Positions 1 through 6,632 of a stretch of DNA of 8,015 nt are shown in pieces. The stretch comes from JBJXHB01 sp046160725 (GTDB taxonomy: Bacteria; Pseudomonadota; Gammaproteobacteria; Burkholderiales; Burkholderiaceae_C). The stretch lies in assembly GCA_046160725.1 (NCBI GenBank), contig JBJXHB010000463.1:1-8015 (forward strand), in the 5' to 3' direction. The translations under genes were made by a program, and so were the position numbers. The notes under the pieces were generated by a model. It worked only from the letters and a program-made list of their open reading frames with translations. It made no database searches and was not told the origin of the DNA. Each line of letters opens with the position of its first letter. The stretch's first letter is position 1.

Positions 1-78
1 CGCCTGCCAGCAGCGCAACTCGTCGCGCCAAAGCCCCGGCCCGCGGCGACCCGACGCAATTCGTCGCAGCGCCACTGA
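1..78 (+). CDS. Possible C-terminal tail of an upstream gene (partial)
   Basis: The first forward frame is open from the left edge and ends at a TGA at 76-78. It encodes about 25 residues rich in Ala, Pro and Arg, including PKPRPAATRRN, as a disordered C-terminal tail might. Third-position G/C bias is only moderate. No domain is visible. It could equally be non-coding leader of the rhodanese gene that starts at 180. Sequence to the left would decide. Confidence 0.25.
   Translation, partial: RLPAAQLVAPKPRPAATRRNSSQRH
14..67. repeat. Imperfect 13-bp direct repeat upstream of the rhodanese gene
   Basis: CGCAACTCGTCGC at 14-26 recurs as CGCAATTCGTCGC at 55-67 with one mismatch. The copies start 41 bp apart, close to four helical turns. 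They lie 113-166 bp before the chosen GTG start at 180. They could be two binding sites for a regulator or a chance repeat in GC-rich DNA. A CTGACA hexamer at 75-80 resembles a -35 box, but only a poor -10 (CAGACT, 98-103) follows it. Confidence 0.3.
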
Positions 79-169
79 CAAACGGCCGGCCGGTGCCCAG
101 ACTGTGCTCCGCGCGGCCGTCCAGGCCGCCGGCGGCTGCGGCTCCAAGGGGGTGCCGGCCGCCGCCACC

Positions 170-173
170 GGAG
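170..173 (+). promoter_or_regulatory. Ribosome binding site that decides the rhodanese start
   Basis: GGAG at 170-173 is followed six bases later by GTG at 180. The protein from this GTG opens directly with a signal peptide. The in-frame ATG at 93 would put 29 Arg/Pro/Ala-rich residues before that signal peptide, so the GTG is the better start. Confidence 0.6.
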
Positions 174-179
174 CGCCTC

Positions 180-1865
180 GTGACCCGTCAATTCTTCATC
201 CACCTGCTGGCGGCCCTGCTGTCGGCCGCCGCGTTGGCAGCCAGCCCACCTGCACGGGCCCAGCCTGCAGCCCCGGCCAAGCCGCCCGTGCCGGCAGGCC
301 AGGCGCCCAGCGGCCCGCTGGTCGATGCGGCCTGGCTGCAGGGCCAACTCGGCCGGCCGGACCTGCTGGTGCTGGATGCGTCGATGACGCACCTGCATGC
401 GCAGGGCCACATACCCGGCGCCATCAGCGCGGACCTGTACCGCTATGGGCCGCGCGAGGCCAGCGCCGAGCAGATGCAGCGCCGCCTGCGCAGCTGGGGC
501 GTGCAGCCGGACCAGCTGATCGTGGTCTACGACGAGGGCGGCGCCCAGATGGCCACGCGCCTGTACTTCGACCTGCACGAGTGGGGCGGGCCGGCACGCC
601 AGCTGGTGTTGCTGGACGGCGGCCTGGCCGCATGGAAGGCGGCCGGCGGCACGGTCACGCGCGATCCGTCGCCCCGCCGCGAGGGCATCTGGACGCTGCC
701 CGCGGCGCGCCCCGACATCCGCAGCCGGCTGCCGGAGTTCGTCGCCGCCAGCGGCGACACCGGCCGACAAGCACTGGTCGATGCGCTGGACCCAGGCTAC
801 TACTACGGCGAGACCCGGTTCTTCGACCGCGGTGGTCACATGCCGAATGCCCGCCTGCTCCCGGCCGACGACTTCTACAACCCGGACAAGACCTTCAAGT
901 CCGCCGACGAGATCCGCCGTCTCGTGGCCTACCACGGCCTGACGCCGGACCAGGTGGTGCACAACTACTGCGGCGGTGGCGTGGCCGCCAGCGTGCCCTG
1001 GTTCGCGATGAAGGTGCTGCTGGGCTGGCCCCAGGTCAAGCTGTACCTCGGGTCGCAGATGGAGTACCTGCGCGACGAGCGCGGCCTGCCGGTGTGGACC
1101 TATGCCGCGCCTCACCTGATGCGCGAGAGGACCTGGGTCGCAGCCTGGGGCGCCAGCATGCTGCGCATGTTCGACGCGGCGCAGCTCAGCGTGGTCGACC
1201 CACGGCCGGCCGCCGCCTATGCGCTGGGGCATGTACCGTTTGCGCTCAACCTGCCGGCCGAGACCCTGGCGGCGCAACTGCACGACGCGCCGGCACTGGC
1301 GGCCCGGCTCGGCCCTGCCGGCGTGAACGACAGCCACGAGGCCGTGGTCACCGGCGACGGCGGCATCAACGAGCGATCGGCGCTGGCCTTCCTGGCGCTG
1401 CATGTGGCCGGCCAGCGCCGCGTGTCCATCCTGCTGGACTCAGTGGACGAATGGGGCCTGCAGGGGCAGACGCTGGTGAAGGAGCCGACCATCGTCGGCC
1501 GGCCGGCATCGCCCAAGGACCTGGCCGTGCCGCAGGCCACCTATGCCGCAACGGCACGCCCGGGCGTGGTGGTGCGCGACCCGGGCCCGGCCGCGGGGCC
1601 GTATCCGAGGGTGCATCTGGCGCTGGGCAGTGGCCCGCTGGCCCGGCCGGTGGCCGGCACGGTGGTGCGCGTGGCCACCGACGCGGTGCTGAAGGCCGAC
1701 GGCGCGCCGCGGCCGGCACACGAGATCTGGTCCGCCCTGAGCAAGGCCGGCCTGCCGCGCCATGCCGAAGTCATCGCCACCGGCGACACACCGGGGCAGG
1801 CCGCCATGGCCTATATCGTGCTGCGGCTGATGGGCTGGCCGGACGTGAAGGCCTGGGTGCCCTGA
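180..1865 (+). CDS. Exported four-repeat rhodanese-like sulfurtransferase
   Basis: This is a 561-residue protein read from the GTG at 180. Residues 1-27 form a signal peptide: VTRQ, then a Leu/Ala-rich core, ending in ARA before Gln28. The mature protein is therefore expected in the periplasm. Four rhodanese-like segments follow. The first, about 45-165, has GHIPGA and LLDGGLAAWKAAGG but Asp118 where the catalytic Cys would be, as in the inactive half of tandem sulfurtransferases. The second, about 195-310, carries Cys264 in a CGGGVAAS loop and GHMPNA, and is the likely persulfide-forming domain. The third (about 330-440, near VVTGDGG) and fourth (about 460-561, near VIATGDTPG) keep the fold's pattern but have no Cys. 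Cys264 is the only cysteine in the protein. Expected chemistry is sulfane-sulfur transfer, for example from thiosulfate; the natural substrate is not evident. Usual tandem sulfurtransferases have two domains and about 280-320 residues, so this one is double length. It converges on the 1939-2397 gene, with a 73-bp gap and no clear terminator. Confidence 0.88.
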   Translation: MTRQFFIHLLAALLSAAALAASPPARAQPAAPAKPPVPAGQAPSGPLVDAAWLQGQLGRPDLLVLDASMTHLHAQGHIPGAISADLYRYGPREASAEQMQRRLRSWGVQPDQLIVVYDEGGAQMATRLYFDLHEWGGPARQLVLLDGGLAAWKAAGGTVTRDPSPRREGIWTLPAARPDIRSRLPEFVAASGDTGRQALVDALDPGYYYGETRFFDRGGHMPNARLLPADDFYNPDKTFKSADEIRRLVAYHGLTPDQVVHNYCGGGVAASVPWFAMKVLLGWPQVKLYLGSQMEYLRDERGLPVWTYAAPHLMRERTWVAAWGASMLRMFDAAQLSVVDPRPAAAYALGHVPFALNLPAETLAAQLHDAPALAARLGPAGVNDSHEAVVTGDGGINERSALAFLALHVAGQRRVSILLDSVDEWGLQGQTLVKEPTIVGRPASPKDLAVPQATYAATARPGVVVRDPGPAAGPYPRVHLALGSGPLARPVAGTVVRVATDAVLKADGAPRPAHEIWSALSKAGLPRHAEVIATGDTPGQAAMAYIVLRLMGWPDVKAWVP

Positions 1866-1938
1866 GCGTTGGTGACCGCTTCCGCCGCACGCGCACAAGC
1901 AGAGCGACGCACCGGGGCTGGGACCGCGGGCCGCACGC

Positions 1939-2397
1939 TCATTTCGTCAAGGGCGCAGACGCCGTGGCCGCGGGCGGCACGGCAGCTGCCGGGTCGCGCA
2001 CGACCAGCTCGCGGTAGATGCCGCCGCCGGCCGCGCTGCCCGTGGTGGTGCCCTGCCCGCTGATGCGCGCCATGCAGTCGCGCCGGTCATCGCCCGGCAG
2101 GCGGTCGCAGCGCTGCAGCGCATTGGCGGTGAAGTCCGCACCTCTCTTGTCCAGGCCGCCGCGGCGGCCCCCGGCCAGGGCGGCGCCGGCCTCGCGCAGG
2201 CAGGTCGGCAGGTCCTGGGTGGAGCGGCCGCTGTTGCAGTCGGCGCGGTCCAGCCGGTAGCGGGCCAGCAGGTCGGTGCTGTGCGACGGCGAGGCAGTGC
2301 CGGCGGCTGTCGCGACGCCCGGCGCCGTGGCCAGCATCAACGTGGTGAGGGCGGCAAGCAGCAGGCGGGTTCGGAAAGAGGTCAAGGCAGGCTCCAT
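1939..2397 (-). CDS. Small exported four-cysteine protein, conserved hypothetical
   Basis: A 152-residue protein is read from the ATG at 2395-2397. An N-terminal Arg-containing segment (SFRTR) followed by a Leu/Ala/Thr-rich core to about Ala32 (VATAA) is a signal peptide, so a periplasmic location is expected. The mature part has four cysteines at 54, 66, 97 and 108. They form two similar spacings (C-x11-C, 30 residues, C-x10-C), which suggests a helical protein with two disulfides. The C-terminal part has a glycine-rich stretch, GGGIYRELVVRD. I recognise the pattern as an uncharacterised family common in Burkholderiales but know no function for it. The start is uncertain: GGAG lies within the first codons and sits six bases before an in-frame TTG (2383-2385), which would give 148 residues with the signal peptide intact. 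A GTG at 2442 would add 15 residues with no support. It is probably monocistronic. Confidence 0.75.
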   Translation of the reverse strand: MEPALTSFRTRLLLAALTTLMLATAPGVATAAGTASPSHSTDLLARYRLDRADCNSGRSTQDLPTCLREAGAALAGGRRGGLDKRGADFTANALQRCDRLPGDDRRDCMARISGQGTTTGSAAGGGIYRELVVRDPAAAVPPAATASAPLTK

Positions 2398-2443
2398 CGA
2401 GGTTGCGGGGCGATGCCGGCAATCTAGAGCCCGCGACGCCACG

Positions 2444-2474
2444 GCCCTGTGGGACCTGCGGCCGCAGGCAGGGC
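2444..2474. repeat. Nested inverted repeat, possible terminator or operator
   Basis: GCCCTG (2444-2449) pairs with CAGGGC (2469-2474). Between them, after a five-base bulge, sits a perfect 14-bp palindrome, CCTGCGGCCGCAGG (2455-2468). Together they could fold into one bulged hairpin. The site is 70 bp past the stop of the minus-strand Rieske gene and about 50 bp before the start of the minus-strand gene at 2397. It could therefore end the upstream operon or regulate the downstream gene. There is no T-run, so it is not a standard intrinsic terminator. The remainder of 2398-2544 shows no gene and no convincing promoter; a TAGATT-like -10 near 2425 has no matching -35. Confidence 0.4.
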
Positions 2475-2544
2475 GGCAGCGGCCGACTTCAAGGTAGGAC
2501 GGCGACCCGTGCCCAGCCTTCCGCTGCCGCCGCCGGGGCCTCGG

Positions 2545-4176
2545 TCAGCCCGACTCGCGGCCGACCAGGGCCAGCGCCTGGTGCGCCAGGCGCAGCGAAT
2601 GCCGCTGCTTGAAGCGCGCGGCCATCAGCCGCCGCAGCGCGGCGCGCATGCTGGCCGCGGTGTCGGGTGCCACGCCGCCCGCAATCTCGCCGCGCACCGC
2701 CAGCCAGGTCTTGAGCAGGTGCGCCGGAAAGATGTCCGGGTCCAGCCCATGGTCCAGCACCTGGGCCCGACAGGCGGCATCGAAAGCCGCGCCGTCGGCC
2801 ACCGCCCAGGGCCGGCGCGCCTCGGCGCTGTCCAACCCGGGCACCAGATACGCACGGTTGCGGCCCAGGAACAGCGCCATCTGCAGCAGCCCCTCGCGCC
2901 ACAGCGGGCTGCCCAATGGCAGCAGGCGGCGCAGGGCATGCGCAAAGGTGATGGCATGGCTGAAGTCCAGCCAGCCGACGTTGTCGGCGACCGGGTTGTC
3001 GGTGCGCAGCGCATGGGCCTCGTCGAAGCGCAGCAGGTGATGCGCGCCGGCCACCAGCAGCGCCTCGCGCAGCTGGTCCGGCGGCTGCACCGCCGCCGCA
3101 TCGACGACCGTGGCCAGCGTGTCGCGCACCGAGCGGGCCTCGAAGGCCGCGGCCAGCGTCTGCACGTCAGCTGCGGTCGCGGCGTGTGCCGCCGGTGTCG
3201 CAGGCCAGGCCCGCAGCGCCGGCGCATAGGCCTTGAAGTCCGGCAGCAGGTCCTCGCGCGTGCAGCGGACTGCCGCCCGCACCCAGGCCCGCAGCAGCGG
3301 CCGCAGAGACGCGGTGCCGAGCCGCGCCACCAGCCCGGGCAGGTGCGACAGGTAGATCAGCGTGTGGCCGAAGTCGTTGTAGTGGGCCAGGGCGACCTGG
3401 GTCAGCGTGGGCATCAGGGCATCCAGCGCGACGCCGGACTGCAGTGCACCCTGCAGCGGCGCCAGCGCGGCCGCCTCGTCCTGGGCCTCCACGGCCGCGG
3501 CAAAGCGCGCCGCATCCCAGGCGGATGTCGCGTCGCTGTACGGCACCACGGGCTGGCGCATCGCCTCGCGCCCCAGGTAGCCCACCGCCTCGGTGCTGCA
3601 GGCCAGGCGCTGCACCGGGTCGTCCAGCTCATCGCGCAGCCGCAGCCAGCACTCGGCCACCGCATGCGCGTGGGTCATGCCGTCGCGCAGCCGGGCATGG
3701 CCGGCCAACACCGCGTGGGCCACCGCCTGCGCCGGGCTGCCACCGTCGCGCTCCAGCCGGGCCAGTTCGCGCGCGATGCGCGGCCGGTCGTCCAGCTCCA
3801 TGGCGTCGTCCAGCGCCGCCAGCGCCCGGGCCTGCAGGCGCGCCGGCGGCTCGTCGGCCACATCGACCCAGACCTGGCCGTCGCCGCGCTGCTCGGCCGG
3901 GTACAGGCGCAGGCCGTCGCCGCCGTACAGGTTGGCGCCGGTGGCCAGGTCGAACTTCCAGTTGTGCCACTGGCAGGTCAGCACGCCGGCCGCGTCCACA
4001 TGCCCCTCGCACAGCGGATAGCCCTCATGCGGGCAGCGGTTGTTGCAGGCGCGCACGCTGCCATCGGCCAGCCGGAACAGCGCGATCTGGCGCCCCTGGA
4101 CCCGGGCCGGCGCGGCACCGCCGGCCGGCAGCGCGTCGGCGGCCAGCGCCGGGTGCCATTGCGGTGGGGATGTCAT
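2545..4176 (-). CDS. Rieske [2Fe-2S] protein with long helical, His-containing C-terminal domain
   Basis: This is a 543-residue protein without a signal peptide, so cytoplasmic. Residues about 8-105 are a Rieske domain: Cys48-Pro-His50 and Cys68-Gln-Trp-His71 match the C-x-H / C-x2-H cluster ligands, followed by WKFD and TGANLYGG. Known Rieske domains of this size pass electrons to a partner oxygenase site. Residues about 110-540 are Ala/Leu-rich and mostly helical. They carry clustered histidines: HYNDFGH (265-271), AGAHH (His379, His380), His388, and FSHAITFAH (His407, His413). This part does not look like the catalytic domain of ring-hydroxylating oxygenases. The pattern of FSHAITFAHALRRLLP resembles questin-oxidase-like (AflY/DUF4243) proteins, but I hold that loosely. 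It starts 24 bp after the MetE-like gene stops, on the same strand, so the two are very likely co-transcribed. The ribosome binding site is weak (AGGCGG just before the ATG). Catalytic activity of the C-terminal domain is inferred, not shown. Confidence 0.82.
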   Translation of the reverse strand: MTSPPQWHPALAADALPAGGAAPARVQGRQIALFRLADGSVRACNNRCPHEGYPLCEGHVDAAGVLTCQWHNWKFDLATGANLYGGDGLRLYPAEQRGDGQVWVDVADEPPARLQARALAALDDAMELDDRPRIARELARLERDGGSPAQAVAHAVLAGHARLRDGMTHAHAVAECWLRLRDELDDPVQRLACSTEAVGYLGREAMRQPVVPYSDATSAWDAARFAAAVEAQDEAAALAPLQGALQSGVALDALMPTLTQVALAHYNDFGHTLIYLSHLPGLVARLGTASLRPLLRAWVRAAVRCTREDLLPDFKAYAPALRAWPATPAAHAATAADVQTLAAAFEARSVRDTLATVVDAAAVQPPDQLREALLVAGAHHLLRFDEAHALRTDNPVADNVGWLDFSHAITFAHALRRLLPLGSPLWREGLLQMALFLGRNRAYLVPGLDSAEARRPWAVADGAAFDAACRAQVLDHGLDPDIFPAHLLKTWLAVRGEIAGGVAPDTAASMRAALRRLMAARFKQRHSLRLAHQALALVGRESG

Positions 4177-4200
4177 GGCCGCCTGCCCATGCGGTGCGTA

Positions 4201-5307
4201 TCAGCCCCAGACCTCGCCCGCCACCTCGACCACCCGCTCCAGCTTGCGCCACTGGTCGTCCATCGACAGCGCATTGCCGTGGTGGGTGCTGGAAAAGCCG
4301 CACTGCGGCGACAGGCACAGCTGGTCCAGCGGCACGAAGCGCGCGGCCTCGTCGATGCGGCGCTTGAGGTCGTCCTTGCTCTCCAGCTCGCCCAGCTTGG
4401 TGGTGACCAGGCCCAGCACCACCTGCTTGCCCCTGGGCAGCGCCTTGAGCGGGTCGAAGCCGCCGGCGCGGGCGTTGTCGAACTCCATGAAATAGCCGTC
4501 CACGTCGGTGGCGAACATCGCCTCCACCACCGGGTCGTAGCCGCCCTCGGCGACCCAGGCGCTCTTGCAGTTGCCGCGGCAGGTGTGGATGGTCACGACC
4601 ATGTCGTCGGGCCGGCCCTGCAGGGCCTCGTTGATGGTGCGGGCATAGCGCTGCGGCAGTGCGTCCGGGTCGTCGCCATTGGCCGCCGAGCGTGCCCGCA
4701 CCGTGGGGTCGCACAGATAGGCGAAGGACACGTCGTCGAGCTGCAGGTAGCGGCAGCCGGCATCGGCCAGGTGGCGGATGGCGCCGCGGTAGGCGGCGGC
4801 GACGTCGTCCCAGAACAGATCCATGTCGGGATACACCGCCCTCGCGATTGAGGCCCGGCCGCCGCGCAGGTGCAGCATGGACGGAGAGGGGATCGTCATC
4901 TTGGGCACGGCATCGCCGGCGATGGACTTCAGGTAGGCAAAGTGGTCGGCCATCATCGGCCCGTCGCAGCTGATGCGGCCGGTGACGGTGGGGATGGGCG
5001 GCTGCTCGCTCTGGCCGGCGATCTTGAACTTGGGCCCGTCGTTGGTGACCATGGTGACGCCGCCCAGCAGACCCAGAAAATCCAGGTGCCACCAGTCGCG
5101 CCGGAACTCGCCGTCGGTCACGGCCTGCAGGCCGATGTCGCGCTGGCGGCGCACCGCGTCGGCGATGGACTGGTCCTCCAGCTCGCGCAACGCGGCGGCT
5201 GACAAATCGCCACGCTTGCAGCGCTGGCGGGCCTCGGCCAGGGCGGCCGGGCGCAGCAGGCTGCCGACCTGGTCGGCTCGGAACGGGGGGCGGCGCAGGG
5301 TGTTCAT
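4201..5307 (-). CDS. MetE-like methyltransferase barrel without the folate-binding half
   Basis: This 368-residue protein belongs to the cobalamin-independent methionine synthase (MetE/COG0620, YxjG-like) superfamily. It corresponds only to the C-terminal catalytic barrel; full MetE is about 750 residues. It opens with the typical RADQVGSLLRPAAL and has DGEFRRDWW (Asp, Glu and Arg region), QLDDVSFAYL, IHTCRGN, MEFDNARAG and LSPQCGFSS. The zinc ligands of MetE (His, Cys, Glu, Cys) map to His241, Cys243, Glu275 and Cys336, all present. It should therefore bind zinc and activate a thiol such as homocysteine for methyl transfer; a related alternative is a coenzyme-thiol transferase of the epoxyalkane:CoM type. 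The methyl or alkyl donor is not evident, since the MetE folate-binding N-terminal half is absent. A weak GGGA six bases before the ATG is the only ribosome site seen. It is the first gene of a probable two-gene unit with the Rieske protein and diverges from the M20 gene. Confidence 0.88.
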   Translation of the reverse strand: MNTLRRPPFRADQVGSLLRPAALAEARQRCKRGDLSAAALRELEDQSIADAVRRQRDIGLQAVTDGEFRRDWWHLDFLGLLGGVTMVTNDGPKFKIAGQSEQPPIPTVTGRISCDGPMMADHFAYLKSIAGDAVPKMTIPSPSMLHLRGGRASIARAVYPDMDLFWDDVAAAYRGAIRHLADAGCRYLQLDDVSFAYLCDPTVRARSAANGDDPDALPQRYARTINEALQGRPDDMVVTIHTCRGNCKSAWVAEGGYDPVVEAMFATDVDGYFMEFDNARAGGFDPLKALPRGKQVVLGLVTTKLGELESKDDLKRRIDEAARFVPLDQLCLSPQCGFSSTHHGNALSMDDQWRKLERVVEVAGEVWG

Positions 5308-5441
5308 TCAGGGTCCCGCGGGGCGGGCCAGGGATGCGGTGACGGCCGGGATGATCGCCCGCCTCTGGGCAATCCACCATAGGCCCATCCCGGCCACCGG
5401 GACGACAATCCGGTCTTTCACCGTCGCGACGCGAGACACCG
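5308..5441. promoter_or_regulatory. Divergent intergenic region with a 10-bp inverted repeat
   Basis: This 134-bp gap must hold the promoters for the MetE-like/Rieske unit (minus) and the M20 gene (plus). GGCCGGGATG at 5344-5353 is exactly matched in inverted orientation by CATCCCGGCC at 5386-5395, with centres 42 bp apart, about four helical turns. The right arm overlaps a short hairpin, TCCCGG-CCA-CCGGGA (5388-5402). These could be operator half-sites of a shared regulator. I see no convincing -35/-10 pair on either strand, and no regulator gene is in the window. Confidence 0.4.
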
Positions 5442-6632
5442 ATGAACGCTCCCCTGCCCTCCCCCGTGCTGGCCGACATCCTGGCGCACGAGGACGAGAT
5501 GGTCGCCATCCGGCGCCAGATCCATGCCAACCCGGAACTCGCCTACGAGGAAAACGCCACCTCCGACCTGGTGGCCGAGCGCCTGGCGCGCTGGGGCTAC
5601 GAGGTGCACCGCGGCCTGGGCGGCACCGGTGTCGTCGGCACGCTGCGTGCCGGCACCAGCGAGCGCCACATCGGCCTGCGCGCCGACATGGACGCCCTGC
5701 CCATCATGGAGACCAGCGGCAAGGCCTGGGCGAGCAAGGTGTTCGGCAAGATGCACGCCTGCGGCCACGATGGCCACACCGCCATGCTGCTGGCCGCCGC
5801 CCGCCACCTGGCCGCCACGCGCAACTTCGACGGCCACCTGCACCTGGTCTTCCAGCCCGCCGAGGAGGGCCAGGCCGGCGCCAAGCGCATGCTGGACGAC
5901 GGCTTCCTGAAGCTGTTTCCGTGCGAGGCGATGTTCGGCATGCACAACATGCCCGGCAAGGCCGCCGGCAAGTTCGTGGCCCTGGCCGGCCATGCCATGG
6001 CCTCCAGCGACAGCTGCATCATCAAGGTGCGCAGCAAGGGCGGCCACGGCGCCATGCCGCAGACCACGGTGGACTCGGTGGTGGTCGGCTCGGCCATCGT
6101 GATGGCCCTGCAGAGCATCGTCTCGCGCAACGTGCCGCCGCTGGACACCGGCGTGGTCACCGTCGGCGCGTTCCTCGCCGGCGACGCGCCCAATGTCATC
6201 GCCGACACCGCCGAGCTGCGCCTGACGGTGCGGGCCTTCAAGCCGCAGATCCGCGACATGCTGGAGCGCCGCATCACCGAGATCGCGCAGGCCCAGGCCG
6301 CTGTGTTCGGTGCCACCGCCGAGGTGGACTACCAGCGCCGCTACCCCTGCCTGTACAACCATCCCAAGGAGACGGCCTTCTGCACCGAGGTCATCCGCGA
6401 CTGGCTGGGCGACGACGGCCTGCTCGATATCGAGCCCGTCACCGGCAGCGAGGACTTCGCCTTCTTCCTGGAGCAGGTGCCCGGCTGCTACGTCTTCATC
6501 GGCAACGGCGTCGGCAGCGAGGGCGGCTGCATGGTGCACAACCCGGGCTACGACTTCAACGACGCGGTGCTGCCGACCGGTGCCACCTACTGGGTCAAGT
6601 TGGCCGAGACCTATCTCAGCAAGGCCGCTTGA
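5442..6632 (+). CDS. M20-family (M20D, hippurate/IAA-amino acid hydrolase-like) metallo-amidohydrolase
   Basis: This 396-residue protein, of usual length for the family, is expected to hydrolyse N-acyl amino acids or similar amide bonds with a two-metal site in the cytoplasm; no signal peptide is seen. The family's opening IRRQIHANPELAYEE is present. Metal and catalytic residues are all intact: Cys107 and His109 in MHACGHDGHTAMLL, Glu141 (general base) and Glu142 in QPAEEGQAGAKRM, His168 in GMHNMPG, and His366 in HNPGYDFND. TGSEDFAFF near 335-343 is also typical. The lid/dimerisation domain is about residues 180-300 (GGHGAMPQTTVDSV onward). The exact substrate cannot be read from sequence; hippurate, N-acetyl amino acids and indole-acetyl amino acids are all possible. 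It starts at the ATG at 5442 with no strong Shine-Dalgarno. It diverges from the MetE-like gene, so any shared role would have to come through common regulation. Confidence 0.92.
   Translation: MNAPLPSPVLADILAHEDEMVAIRRQIHANPELAYEENATSDLVAERLARWGYEVHRGLGGTGVVGTLRAGTSERHIGLRADMDALPIMETSGKAWASKVFGKMHACGHDGHTAMLLAAARHLAATRNFDGHLHLVFQPAEEGQAGAKRMLDDGFLKLFPCEAMFGMHNMPGKAAGKFVALAGHAMASSDSCIIKVRSKGGHGAMPQTTVDSVVVGSAIVMALQSIVSRNVPPLDTGVVTVGAFLAGDAPNVIADTAELRLTVRAFKPQIRDMLERRITEIAQAQAAVFGATAEVDYQRRYPCLYNHPKETAFCTEVIRDWLGDDGLLDIEPVTGSEDFAFFLEQVPGCYVFIGNGVGSEGGCMVHNPGYDFNDAVLPTGATYWVKLAETYLSKAA

Noticed and set aside
93..179. N-terminal extension of the rhodanese protein from the ATG at 93
   Set aside because: The 29 extra residues are Arg/Pro/Ala-rich and precede a complete signal peptide. 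The GTG at 180 has GGAG at the right distance and begins the signal peptide directly.
1863..1941. TGAGCGT at 1863-1869 inverted as ACGCTCA at 1935-1941
   Set aside because: The 7-bp arms coincide with the stop codons of the two convergent genes and are more than 60 bases apart with no stable inner stem. A chance similarity of stop contexts is more likely than a terminator.
104..2017. Plus-strand 637-codon open frame over the rhodanese gene
   Set aside because: It is the +1 shadow of the rhodanese frame, Arg/Gly/Pro-rich without any domain, and runs into the convergent gene.
2449..4851. Plus-strand 800-codon open frame
   Set aside because: It lies antisense to the Rieske and MetE-like genes, both of which have clear family motifs. 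Its product is Gln/Arg/His/Gly-rich without domains, typical of the antisense of GC-rich coding DNA.
4025..5530. Minus-strand 501-codon open frame across the MetE-like gene
   Set aside because: It is a shifted frame over the MetE-like coding sequence; no motif is seen and it is Arg/Pro-rich.
5418..6539. Minus-strand 373-codon open frame
   Set aside because: It is antisense to the M20 hydrolase, whose metal ligands are all in place on the plus strand. The low-complexity Ala/Gly/His product has no family pattern.
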